Origin: Aequorivita vitellina
GTDB taxonomy: Bacteria > Bacteroidota > Bacteroidia > Flavobacteriales > Flavobacteriaceae
DNA length: 64,000 nt
Direction: 5' to 3'
NCBI RefSeq assembly: GCF_022008365.1
Contig: NZ_JAIRBA010000013.1
Span: forward strand, 1 to 64,000
In this document: one piece after another, positions 16,429 through 25,275 of the stretch
How positions within the stretch are numbered: the stretch's first letter is position 1
Layout: the number at the start of each line of letters is the position of its first letter
Made by a program: the position numbers and the translations under genes
The notes under the pieces: model-generated
Seen by the model: the letters and a program-made list of their open reading frames with translations, nothing else
Told to the model about the DNA's origin: nothing
The model's database searches: none

Positions 16429-18063
16429 ATGTTGAAAAAATTATTATTTATTTCATGGTTTATTCTAACCATAAATTCAGTTTATTCCCAACAGGAATTA
16501 ACCCGCGCCGATACCCTTCGCGGCAGCATAACCCCCGAGCGTGCTTGGTGGGATGTTTTGCACTACAATTTAAACGTAACGGTGAATCCTTCCGCAAAAA
16601 CCATTTCGGGCAGCAATACTATTTTATATAAGGTTTTAGAGGTGAATAATATTATGCAAATAGACCTTCAAAGTCCGATGCAGATTGACAAAATTCTTCA
16701 GAATAACGAAGAAATTTTATTTACTTCAGAAGGAAATGCGCACTTCTTAAAATTGCAGCAAAAACAAGAACCGGGAGCGGAAAACGAAATTACAATCTAT
16801 TTTTCCGGGAAGCCGAGAGAAGCCGTGCGCCCACCGTGGGATGGCGGTTTCACTTGGAGCAAAGACAGCAACGGCAAACATTTTATTGCCACCTCCAATC
16901 AAGGAATAGGCGCCAGCGTTTGGTGGCCATTAAAAGATCACCCTTCCGAAGAAGCCGATAACGGAGTTACAATCGCGGTTACAACGCCAAAAAATTTAAT
17001 GGATGTAAGCAACGGAAGGTTAAAGGAAACGATAGAAAATAAAGATTCAACAACTTGGATTTGGGAAGTTGTTAACCCCATAAATAGCTATGGCGTAAAC
17101 ATCAATATTGGCGATTATATACACTTTGGCGAAAAGTACAAAGGTGAAAAAGGATTGCTAGATATGGATTATTACGTGCTTCGCGAAAATGAAACCAAAG
17201 CCAAAAAACAATTTAAACAAGCCCCAATGATGATGGAAGCTTTTGAACATTGGTTTGGCCCCTACCCTTTTTACGAAGACGGTTACAAACTAGTGGAAAC
17301 ACCTTACTTGGGAATGGAACACCAAAGCAGCGTAACGTATGGAAACAATTTTGAAAACGGTTATTTGGGCAGCGATGTATCAGGTTCTGGTTGGGGAATG
17401 AAATTCGATTTTATAATTATTCACGAAAGCGGTCACGAGTGGTTTGCGAATAACATCACCAATAAAGACGTGGCCGATATGTGGATTCACGAAGGTTTCA
17501 CCAGCTATTCAGAAAATATTTACCTCGATTATCACTTCGGAAAAAAGGCTTCTTCAGAATATGTAATTGGGGTTCGCAATAATGTGGTTAACGACACCCC
17601 AATCCTTGGTCGCAATTACAATGTAAACAAAACCGGCAGTAGCGATATGTATTACAAAGGCGCAAATATACTGCACACCGTAAGACAATTGATTGCAGAT
17701 GATGAAAAATGGCGCCAGATTTTAAGAGGTTTAAACAAAGAATTCTACCATCAAAACGTTACTACCAAACAGATTGAAAATTATATCAGTGAAAAAAGTG
17801 GAATTGATCTTTCGGTCTTTTGGAATCAATATTTAAGAACCATAATGATTCCAAAGGTTGCGTATTCATTTGAGGGCAATAAACTGCGATTTCGATATGT
17901 TGATATTGTAGAAAACTTCGCAATGCCTATAATTGCTGTAGTTAATGGCGAAGAAGTCTGGATTACCCCAACATCAGAATGGAAAATAAAGCTATTTCCC
18001 GAAACCATTCATTCAATGAAAATAAAAAAGGATTTTTATGTAAATTCTGAAAAGTTAAAGTAA
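16429..18063 (+). CDS. Secreted M1-family zinc aminopeptidase
   Basis: A 544-residue gluzincin with a signal peptide (MLKKLLFISWFILTINSVYSQ). The zinc site is HESGH at 332-336 with the third ligand Glu355 in WIHEGF, exactly the HExxH-x18-E spacing of M1 enzymes. The exopeptidase loop appears as YLGMEH (GAMEN-like). At this length it lacks the large C-terminal domains of E. coli PepN and resembles short bacterial M1 peptidases. Likely periplasmic or exported. Its stop overlaps the next start (TAATG), so the two are translationally coupled. Confidence 0.92.
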   Translation: MLKKLLFISWFILTINSVYSQQELTRADTLRGSITPERAWWDVLHYNLNVTVNPSAKTISGSNTILYKVLEVNNIMQIDLQSPMQIDKILQNNEEILFTSEGNAHFLKLQQKQEPGAENEITIYFSGKPREAVRPPWDGGFTWSKDSNGKHFIATSNQGIGASVWWPLKDHPSEEADNGVTIAVTTPKNLMDVSNGRLKETIENKDSTTWIWEVVNPINSYGVNINIGDYIHFGEKYKGEKGLLDMDYYVLRENETKAKKQFKQAPMMMEAFEHWFGPYPFYEDGYKLVETPYLGMEHQSSVTYGNNFENGYLGSDVSGSGWGMKFDFIIIHESGHEWFANNITNKDVADMWIHEGFTSYSENIYLDYHFGKKASSEYVIGVRNNVVNDTPILGRNYNVNKTGSSDMYYKGANILHTVRQLIADDEKWRQILRGLNKEFYHQNVTTKQIENYISEKSGIDLSVFWNQYLRTIMIPKVAYSFEGNKLRFRYVDIVENFAMPIIAVVNGEEVWITPTSEWKIKLFPETIHSMKIKKDFYVNSEKLK

Positions 18064-18635
18064 TGCCCGAAAAACCTGTCCTTTATTTTGAAGAAGATTC
18101 ACTGTGGCGCCAGTGGCTGCATGAAAACCATGAGGATTTTCCACAGGGGGTCTATTTAATTTTTTATAAACTGGAAACAAATATTCCCACTATGCGTTGG
18201 GAAGAAGCTGTAAGAGTTGCCCTGTGCTATGGCTGGATAGACAGCACCTCCAAAAGCCTCGGAAACGGAAAGCGACAACAGTATTTTTGCCCAAGAAACG
18301 CAAAAAGTGTTTGGAGTGCAGTCAACAAATCGCATTTAAAAGAACTTGAAAAAGAAGGCTTACTTCATAAAAACGGAAAAAAAGTAATTGCCGAAGCTAA
18401 GAAAAATGGTAGTTGGACGGCCTTAGACGACGTGGAAAATTTAATTATTCCAGCAGATCTTCAGAAGGAATTCAACAAGAATAAATTAGCCTTTGTGAAC
18501 TTTGAAAATTTCAGTAAAAGCTATAAAAAAAGCTATCTTTATTGGCTAAATCAAGCCAAACGAGAAGTAACTCGCAACAAAAGAATTTCAGAAATTATTA
18601 ATCTCTGTGCAAAAAATATAAAATCAAGAAATTAA
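18063..18635 (+). CDS. YdeI/OmpD-associated family protein
   Basis: A 190-residue cytoplasmic protein of the YdeI/OmdA family. Recognisable parts are the WRQWLHENH opening, ALCYGWIDST at about 53-62, and a C-terminal segment with KKSYLYWLNQAKR. In Salmonella a relative affects resistance to polymyxin, but the biochemical role is unclear and should not be assumed here. The ATG overlaps the M1 peptidase stop by one base, and a 19-bp gap separates it from the amidohydrolase gene, which suggests an operon. Confidence 0.82.
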   Translation: MPEKPVLYFEEDSLWRQWLHENHEDFPQGVYLIFYKLETNIPTMRWEEAVRVALCYGWIDSTSKSLGNGKRQQYFCPRNAKSVWSAVNKSHLKELEKEGLLHKNGKKVIAEAKKNGSWTALDDVENLIIPADLQKEFNKNKLAFVNFENFSKSYKKSYLYWLNQAKREVTRNKRISEIINLCAKNIKSRN

Positions 18636-18654
18636 CCGTCAAATAAATTTAAAC

Positions 18655-21600
18655 ATGAAAATTTTTTCACTTTTAGTCTGTATTATTTTTTCAACAGCAT
18701 TTTATGCACAAAAAAAAGCAGACAAAACGAAAGAAGAATTGAAATGGGACGTTGCAAATCCCGGAAAAGACTTTAACTATAAAACCCACACCTTCACTAC
18801 AAACGAAGGCACATGGATGAATCTGGATATTAGCCCCGATGGGCAAACCATTGTTTTTGATATGGTGGGCGATATTTATACGATGCCAATTACTGGCGGA
18901 AAAGCCAAACCAATTAGAACGGGAATTCCTTTTGAAATACAACCCCGGTTTAGCCCCGATGGCACCAAAATTTCCTTTACTAGCGATGCCGGTGGCGGTG
19001 ACAATATTTGGGTGATGAATGCCGATGGCAGCAATGCAAAGCAAGTTACAAAAGAAGATTTTAGACTTTTAAACAATGCCGTTTGGAGTGCCGATGGCAA
19101 TTATTTAATCGCCCGAAAGCATTTTTCTTCAAGTAGAAGTTTAGGTGCTGGCGAAATGTGGCAATACCACAAAACTGGTGGTTCTGGCTTACAACTCACA
19201 AAACGCAAAAACGATCAGCAGGATGTAAATGAACCTTTTGTTTCCCCCGACGGCAAATATCTTTACTACAGTGAAGATATGTATCCGGGCGGATATTTTA
19301 AATACAACAAAGACCCCAACAGCCAGATTTATGTAATAAAAAGATACGAGTTTGAAACTGGAGAAACCGAAACAATAACCGGCGGTCCCGGTGGTGCTGC
19401 ACGACCAACAATTTCGCGCGACGGTAAAAAACTAGCCTTTGTAAAAAGAGTGCGCACTAAAAGTGTTCTTTTTATTCACGACCTAGAAACTGGCGAAGAA
19501 TACCCAATCTATGATAAATTGAATAAAGACCAACAGGAAGCTTGGGCGCTTTTTGGCGTGTATCCCAACTTTAATTGGATGCCAAATAATAAGGAAATCA
19601 TCTTTTGGAGCGGCGGAAAAATCAATAAAATTGATGTAAATACATTAACTGTTACTGACATTCCCTTCACAGCAGACGTGAAAATTGATTTGGCAGAAAC
19701 GGTTCATTTCAACAATAAAATTGAAACCGAAACTTTCACACCAAAAATGATTCGTCACACAATTACTTCGCCAGATGGCAAGTTTATTGTTTTTAGCGCT
19801 TTGGGGCATTTGTATAAAAAAACACTGCCCAACGGCGAACCGCAACGACTTACAAACAGCATAGATTTTGAATTCGAACCAGCTTTTTCGCCCAATGGTT
19901 CCGAAATAATTTACGTTACTTGGAACGATTCGGAAAAAGGCGCAATCAATAAAATTTCGGCAAATGGCGGAACTCCTGTTAAATTAACTTCAGAAAAAGG
20001 AATTTACCGAACGCCCTCCTATTCGCAAAACGGAACGCAAATAGTTTTTAGAAAAGAAAAAGGCAACACCGACCAAGGTTTTACGTACACCAAAAACCCG
20101 GGGATTTACACCATGAATGCCAACGGAGCAAATGTCAATTTCGTTGTTGATAAAGGCGAATACCCAACATTCAGCAAAGATGGAGAACGAATTTTTCTAC
20201 AAACTGGCGGCACCTATTTTGGTGAAATTGAAAAGAAACTTATCAGCGTTAACTTAAATGGAAAGGACGAAAAAACACACCTTACTTCAAAATATGCCAA
20301 CAGATTAATTCCGAGTCCAAACAACGAATGGATCGCTTTTACAAACCTTCATAAATTGTTTGTAGCGCCTTTGGTATTAAACGGACACACCATAGATTTA
20401 GACGATAAAACCAAAGCGGTTCCAGTTTCACAACTTGCAAAAGACGCTGGTATAAATATTCACTGGTCGCCCAAAAGCGATAAAATAATGTGGACTTTAG
20501 GCGATGAATATTTCAGCAATGAATTGAAAAACAGGTTCACTTTCTTAACTGGTTCCCCCGAAAAAGTACCTGAAATTACTTTGGAAGGAACTAAAATTGG
20601 CCTGCAAACCAAGGTTGATAAACCCAGCGGAAGAATTGCCTTCACCAATGCCCGAATAATTACAATGGAAGGCGATAAAGTAATTGAAAACGGAACTATT
20701 GTAATTAACGGTAACATAATTGAAGCCATTGGCAATGCTGCTGAAGTTTCTGTTCCGTCAGGTACTAAAATTTATTCAGCACAAGGCAAAACAATTATGC
20801 CCGGAATGGTTGATGCGCACGCCCACGTTGGCGCCTTTAGATATGGTTTGCCATCACAACAATACTGGCCGTTTATGGCTAATTTGGCCTTCGGTGTAAC
20901 TACATCGCACGATCCTTCGGCAAATACCGAAACAGTGTTCACACTTTCCGAACTTCAAAAAAGCGGACAATTGGTTGGCCCGCGATTGTTTTCAACAGGT
21001 TTTATTCTCTACGGTGCCGATGGCGATTTTAAAGCTGTAATCAATAACTTGGAAGACGCTAGAAGCAGTATTCGCCGTACAAAAGCCTTTGGTGCCAAAA
21101 GTGTAAAAAGCTACAACCAACCGCGTCGCGATCAGCGTCAGCAAGTATTGCAGGCCGCTCGCGAGTTGGGAATTAACGTAGTACCCGAAGGCGGCTCTAC
21201 TTTTTACCATAACATAACACAGGTTATCGACGGCCATACGGGCATTGAACACAACATACCCGTTGCGCCAGTTTACAAAGATATTTTAGAAATTTGGAGT
21301 AAAAGTGGCACGGGTTACACCCCTACGCTAATTGTAAATTACGGCGGAATGAACGGCGAGTTCTACTATTACGAACGCGACAATGTTTGGGAAAATAAAA
21401 AACTACTAACTTTTAGTCCGCGTAGTATTATTGACAGCCGCTCGCGCCACAGAATGAAAACACCCCAGGAAGAATACAAAAACGGTCATATTTTAGTTTC
21501 AGAAACCGTGAAAAGTTTGAGCGATGCCGGCGTAAAAGTGAATATGGGCGCACACGGACAATTACAAGGTTTGGGCGCACATTGGGAAACTTGGATGATA

Positions 21601-21939
21601 CAACAAGGCGGCATGAGCAATCTTGAAGCCTTGAAGGCAGCCACTATCAATTCGGCTAAATATATCGGCGCTGGCGAAAGTATTGGTTCTTTAAAAACAG
21701 GAAAACTAGCCGATTTAATTGTGATGGACAAAAACCCATTGGAAAACATTGAAAACACCGAATCCATAAATATGGTAATGATTAACGGCAGATTATACGA
21801 TGCTGAAACAATGAATGAAATAGGCAATCACCCAAAGGAGCGTTTGCCATTTTTCTGGGAAATGGACAATTACAACCAAGCCTTCCCTTGGCATCAAGAG
21901 ACTCACGGATTTATGGATGGTGGCTGTAGCTGTCATTAA
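18655..21939 (+). CDS. Secreted TolB-like propeller / amidohydrolase fusion
   Basis: A 1094-residue protein with a signal peptide (MKIFSLLVCIIFSTAFYAQ). About 600 residues of PD40/TolB-like propeller blades (repeats such as PRFSPDGTKISFTSD) precede an amidohydrolase domain with the metal motif HAH at 722-724 (MVDAHAHVG) and the usual ending SIGSLKTGKLADLIVMDKNP. It probably hydrolyses a cyclic amide, peptide or similar compound in the periplasm. The tail ends in Cys-Ser-Cys-His, a possible extra metal site. The architecture is known in Bacteroidetes; the substrate is not. Confidence 0.88.
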   Translation: MKIFSLLVCIIFSTAFYAQKKADKTKEELKWDVANPGKDFNYKTHTFTTNEGTWMNLDISPDGQTIVFDMVGDIYTMPITGGKAKPIRTGIPFEIQPRFSPDGTKISFTSDAGGGDNIWVMNADGSNAKQVTKEDFRLLNNAVWSADGNYLIARKHFSSSRSLGAGEMWQYHKTGGSGLQLTKRKNDQQDVNEPFVSPDGKYLYYSEDMYPGGYFKYNKDPNSQIYVIKRYEFETGETETITGGPGGAARPTISRDGKKLAFVKRVRTKSVLFIHDLETGEEYPIYDKLNKDQQEAWALFGVYPNFNWMPNNKEIIFWSGGKINKIDVNTLTVTDIPFTADVKIDLAETVHFNNKIETETFTPKMIRHTITSPDGKFIVFSALGHLYKKTLPNGEPQRLTNSIDFEFEPAFSPNGSEIIYVTWNDSEKGAINKISANGGTPVKLTSEKGIYRTPSYSQNGTQIVFRKEKGNTDQGFTYTKNPGIYTMNANGANVNFVVDKGEYPTFSKDGERIFLQTGGTYFGEIEKKLISVNLNGKDEKTHLTSKYANRLIPSPNNEWIAFTNLHKLFVAPLVLNGHTIDLDDKTKAVPVSQLAKDAGINIHWSPKSDKIMWTLGDEYFSNELKNRFTFLTGSPEKVPEITLEGTKIGLQTKVDKPSGRIAFTNARIITMEGDKVIENGTIVINGNIIEAIGNAAEVSVPSGTKIYSAQGKTIMPGMVDAHAHVGAFRYGLPSQQYWPFMANLAFGVTTSHDPSANTETVFTLSELQKSGQLVGPRLFSTGFILYGADGDFKAVINNLEDARSSIRRTKAFGAKSVKSYNQPRRDQRQQVLQAARELGINVVPEGGSTFYHNITQVIDGHTGIEHNIPVAPVYKDILEIWSKSGTGYTPTLIVNYGGMNGEFYYYERDNVWENKKLLTFSPRSIIDSRSRHRMKTPQEEYKNGHILVSETVKSLSDAGVKVNMGAHGQLQGLGAHWETWMIQQGGMSNLEALKAATINSAKYIGAGESIGSLKTGKLADLIVMDKNPLENIENTESINMVMINGRLYDAETMNEIGNHPKERLPFFWEMDNYNQAFPWHQETHGFMDGGCSCH

Positions 21940-21983
21940 TTTAAAATATATTAATAATAATGTGTATTTTAAATCTTGCGCAT

Positions 21984-22011
21984 AAAAAAAGCTCCAGAAA
22001 TGGAGCTTTTT
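21984..22011. terminator. Bidirectional terminator with a GAAA loop
   Basis: Stem GCTCCA/TGGAGC around a GAAA tetraloop, flanked by seven A on the left and five T on the right, so it can stop transcription from the amidohydrolase gene and from the convergent fasciclin gene. Confidence 0.93.
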
Positions 22012-22030
22012 AATTCTTCAAATTTTTTAA

Positions 22031-22663
22031 TTACATATTGGGCATGAGCACCTTGTCAATTACGTGAATTGTACCATTAGAAGCATCCATATCTGCACTA
22101 GAAACAGTAGCAGTTTTTCCTTTTGCATCCTTAATCATCAGTTTTCCGTTTTTTTCAGATAACGTTAAAACATCACCGTTTAAAGTGGTAACATCTAGCT
22201 TATTATTGGCCTCTTTTACTTTTGCCAATACATCGGCAGCAGGTAGTTTGCCTTGTAATACGTGATACTTAAGAACATCTTGAAGTTGCTCTTTGTTTTC
22301 TGGTTTCATTAAATTCCCCATTATCGCTCCCGGTACCTTATTAAAAGCTTCATTGGTTGGCGCAAATACAGTGTACTGCCCTTCAGATTTAAAAGTTTGA
22401 GTCAAATCTGCAGCTTGAAGTGCACTCACTAAAGTGGACAAATCTGCATTACTCATTGCTTTTGCCGCAATTGAATTGGCTTCCATTTCTGCCAATCTCG
22501 CGGTATTCATTTCTTCAATTTTAATTAAAGAATCTTTCTCGCGCTCCATGCGCAATTGTTCTGCTTGAGCTTCAGCTTCAGCTTCTTTCTTTTTCGTGTC
22601 CTCGCAGCTTGCAAAAAGCATTGCTACTACCGCTAGAGACATTACAATTGTTTTTAGTTTCAT
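22031..22663 (-). CDS. Fasciclin-domain lipoprotein
   Basis: A 210-residue lipoprotein with lipobox LFASC, lipidated at Cys20. A charged coiled-coil linker (about 24-60, rich in Glu, Lys and Ala) precedes one fasciclin/beta-Ig-H3 domain: LVSALQAADLTQTF, YTVFAPTNEAFNKVP, LKYHVLQGKL and the final GTIHVIDKVLMP. Such domains mediate adhesion or protein contacts on the cell envelope. The reading frame is open to 22717, but the ATG at 22663 gives the signal peptide and leaves the -7 element upstream, so it is chosen. Confidence 0.92.
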   Translation of the reverse strand: MKLKTIVMSLAVVAMLFASCEDTKKKEAEAEAQAEQLRMEREKDSLIKIEEMNTARLAEMEANSIAAKAMSNADLSTLVSALQAADLTQTFKSEGQYTVFAPTNEAFNKVPGAIMGNLMKPENKEQLQDVLKYHVLQGKLPAADVLAKVKEANNKLDVTTLNGDVLTLSEKNGKLMIKDAKGKTATVSSADMDASNGTIHVIDKVLMPNM

Positions 22664-22692
22664 AATAATTTTTGTTGGTTTATAGTTTCGGT

Positions 22693-22700
22693 CAAAGATA
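22693..22700 (-). promoter_or_regulatory. -7 element TATCTTTG of the fasciclin gene
   Basis: Perfect TAnnTTTG match on the minus strand, 29 bp before the ATG at 22663. It supports the shorter start. Confidence 0.55.
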
Positions 22701-22874
22701 TTATAAGTACCATTCACTTTTTGCTAATTAATCCCCCAGTTTAGTTAAATATTTAATAAATTTTATAAGGTACTCTCAGTGATTTGAATCAATTATTAAA
22801 TTTTTATTAATCCTGAAAAATCGTGAATTTAAAATGCATATCTTTATATATTAACCCATAAAACATAATTAAAA

Positions 22875-23252
22875 ATGATTAAATCAAAATATCAGAGCGT
22901 TTTAGATTTAGGTGAAAAACTCAACATTAAAGACGGGGATGTAAAAGAAGAAAACGGACAACTAAAAGTTTGGGGCACCGCAAAAAATCAGTACGAGAAA
23001 AATCTGCTTTGGGATGAAATAAAACGTGTTGGTGGCGAAAATCCAACCGATATTATGGCAGACATTAAAGTTGCCGATTCCTCTGTTTTTGCACATCACA
23101 CTGTAAAAAGTGGCGAATCATTAAGTAAAATTGCAAAACAATATTACGGTAATGCCAATAAATACAACGCAATTTTTGAAGCCAACAAAGGAAAATTAAA
23201 ATCTGCAGACCTTATCCATCCTGGTGATGAGTTGGTTATCCCAAATATTTAA
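22875..23252 (+). CDS. BON-like/LysM domain protein (Kbp/YgaU-like)
   Basis: A 125-residue protein without a signal peptide. The first 65 residues form a BON-like alpha/beta domain (VKEENGQLKVWGTAKNQYEK), and a LysM module follows from about 74 (HTVKSGESLSKIAKQYYG to HPGDELVIPNI). The same pair of domains occurs in E. coli Kbp/YgaU, a cytoplasmic potassium-binding protein, and the missing signal peptide fits that. Potassium binding is an inference from architecture. A TATCTTTA box at 22839-22846 may be its promoter. A strong hairpin terminates it. Confidence 0.85.
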   Translation: MIKSKYQSVLDLGEKLNIKDGDVKEENGQLKVWGTAKNQYEKNLLWDEIKRVGGENPTDIMADIKVADSSVFAHHTVKSGESLSKIAKQYYGNANKYNAIFEANKGKLKSADLIHPGDELVIPNI

Positions 23253-23270
23253 TTATTAGTTTAAAGCGTC

Positions 23271-23309
23271 AAAAAACCGCCAAGTTTATCTAAAACTGGC
23301 GGTTTTTTT
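23271..23309. terminator. Bidirectional terminator
   Basis: Stem ACCGCCAAGTTT/AAACTGGCGGT with one bulged base, loop ATCTA, flanked by A6 and T7. It serves the LysM gene and the convergent ATPase gene. Confidence 0.93.
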
Positions 23310-23325
23310 ATGCTATAATTTTAGA

Positions 23326-24789
23326 TTAAAGTCCACTAATATAGCTTCCGTATAAATCTCTAAAATGCAGACCATTTCCTAAACTGTAACGACTTAATTT
23401 TTTATTTTCGGCCAAGGCCCAAAGAATTAATTCTTTTAGAAAATAACTGTCTTCTTTTACAGTTTCTGGTTGGTATTTTTCTATTAATTGTTGTAATGGA
23501 ATAATACGGTCCAATTCATTTTTATATTCGTCATCTGAAAATGAATCGAGTAATTCAAAATCGTTTTCTTCAAAAAACCAAGCCACAATTTCGGCGTACG
23601 GGTCCGAATCACCTTCCTTTGTAAGTTTTTCAATTTTTGGAAACTTCTCTTTAAACGTAGTGTTTACGGCATCCACAATTAACTGTTGTGCTACTTGCGA
23701 AACGCCTTCCTGCTCCCCTTCGTAAACCAATTCTATTTTCCCAGTAATTGACGGAATTATACCAATAAAATCGCCCAAACGTACACTGGTTTTTTCATCT
23801 CCGGTGTGCAATGCACGTCTTTCGGCAGTACTTAATAAATTTTCAAAAGCTGTAATACTCAATCGAGCGCTAACGCCACTTTTAGCATCTATAAAATCAT
23901 TTTCCCGGGCCTCAAAACTTATTTGCTCTAAAATATCTTTTGCCAAATTGGGAACATAAACGTTTGCTTTTGCTTTAATAGCTTCGGCCGTTTCTTGTTC
24001 AGTAATTGTGCGCGCGGTTTCAATATCTTCTGGGTAGTGGGTTAAAATTTGCGAGCCAATTCTATCTTTCAGCGGTGTAACAATGCTGCCACGGTTTGTG
24101 TAATCTTCGGGGTTTGCTGTAAAAACGAATTGAATATCCAAGGGCAAACGCACGGCAAAACCACGAATCTGTATATCGCCTTCCTGCAAAATATTAAAAA
24201 GTGCCACTTGAATTCGCGGTTGTAAATCGGGCAATTCGTTTATAACAAAGATGCAACGGTTACTGCGTGGAATCATCCCAAAGTGAATCACGCGATCATC
24301 GGCATACGTGAGTTTTAAATTTGCAGCTTTTATTGGGTCAACATCGCCAACAATATCGGCAACCGTAACGTCTGGCGTCGCTAGTTTTTCTGAAAAGCGG
24401 TCGTCGCGGTGTAACCAACTTATGGGCGTATTGTCACCTTTTTCAATAAGTACGTTTTTGGCATACCGCGAAATAGGGTTAAACGGATCATCGTTAATTT
24501 CGCTGCCTTCCACCATTGGGATATACTCGTCTAAAAGCCCAACCATTTGTCGTGCCAATCGCGTTTTAGCTTGTCCGCGAAGCCCCAAAAGATTGATGTT
24601 GTGTTTTGAAAGAATAGCGCGTTCCAATTCGGGAATTACAGTAAGTTCATACCCGTGAATACCCACAAAAGGCGATTCTTTCTTCATTATTTTTTGAAGC
24701 AGATTGCGGCGCAATTCTTCTTTAATTGATATTGATTCGTAACCCGATTTTTTGAGTTGTCCGAAGGTTTTAATTGTTTCTATTTTCAT
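23326..24789 (-). CDS. MoxR/magnesium-chelatase-I-like AAA+ ATPase
   Basis: A 487-residue AAA+ protein resembling the ChlI/BchI subunit and MoxR chaperones. The Walker A loop is GLRGQAKTR (about 69-77), with Ala instead of the usual Gly before Lys75. The Walker B position reads IFVINELPDL, with Asn in place of the first acidic residue but the catalytic Glu kept. Sensor residues lie in VFTANPEDYTNRG. It acts with the VWA protein encoded upstream, a pairing that usually remodels or activates a target enzyme; the target is unknown. An IVP gene separates the pair. Confidence 0.87.
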   Translation of the reverse strand: MKIETIKTFGQLKKSGYESISIKEELRRNLLQKIMKKESPFVGIHGYELTVIPELERAILSKHNINLLGLRGQAKTRLARQMVGLLDEYIPMVEGSEINDDPFNPISRYAKNVLIEKGDNTPISWLHRDDRFSEKLATPDVTVADIVGDVDPIKAANLKLTYADDRVIHFGMIPRSNRCIFVINELPDLQPRIQVALFNILQEGDIQIRGFAVRLPLDIQFVFTANPEDYTNRGSIVTPLKDRIGSQILTHYPEDIETARTITEQETAEAIKAKANVYVPNLAKDILEQISFEARENDFIDAKSGVSARLSITAFENLLSTAERRALHTGDEKTSVRLGDFIGIIPSITGKIELVYEGEQEGVSQVAQQLIVDAVNTTFKEKFPKIEKLTKEGDSDPYAEIVAWFFEENDFELLDSFSDDEYKNELDRIIPLQQLIEKYQPETVKEDSYFLKELILWALAENKKLSRYSLGNGLHFRDLYGSYISGL

Positions 24790-24833
24790 AATTGTTATTA
24801 GATATAAGAGAAAAGAAGAAAGCTAAAAGACTA

Positions 24834-25190
24834 TTAACCCAAGGGGTTTTGAAAACCAGAGGTCATCATTTGCCATTCTGTTATATTATTTTCCAACTTT
24901 TCTAATTCTTCATCATTACTATATTTTTTATGATGTGCGATTAATAATTGAGTACTTAATTTATAGGATGATCCCGATGAAATATCTAGAAAATGATTAA
25001 ATGATTTATCGGTTCGAGAGGATCCCTCCGCGATATTACTTGGAATTGAGATTGAACATCGACTCATTTGAGAAGTCAAGTTACACTGTTCTTTCTGAGA
25101 AAAAGCTTCTAAGATATCTGATGTGTCAAAAGCTATATATAAAGCTTTTTTCCATATTTTTAAATTTTTATAGTTGTGCTTAAGTTTCAT
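24834..25190 (-). CDS. Four-helix-bundle protein, S23/IVP family (copy 3)
   Basis: A 118-residue helical protein of the same subtype as copy 1: NLKIWKKALY, LTSQMSRCSISIPSNIAEGSS at about 39-59, then SSGSSYKLSTQL. It lies between the VWA gene and the ATPase gene, in the operon direction. The 44-bp spacer to the ATPase start is pyrimidine-rich on the coding strand with repeated TCT and ends in ATATCTAATAACAATTATG, echoing the heptad spacer before fadA, but a clear 7-bp register is not visible here. Function unknown. Confidence 0.85.
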   Translation of the reverse strand: MKLKHNYKNLKIWKKALYIAFDTSDILEAFSQKEQCNLTSQMSRCSISIPSNIAEGSSRTDKSFNHFLDISSGSSYKLSTQLLIAHHKKYSNDEELEKLENNITEWQMMTSGFQNPLG

Positions 25191-25275
25191 AATATATGGA
25201 TTCTAAAACTAAAAATTTTACGCTGTTTTTCGTCTAAATCGCGCTTCCTCTTCTTTATACTTCCCTTTATAATTT

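Noticed and set aside
16263-16472. Minus-strand ORF with repeated NHKSQIT residues
   Set aside because: It is the translation of the eight-unit heptad array on the opposite strand.
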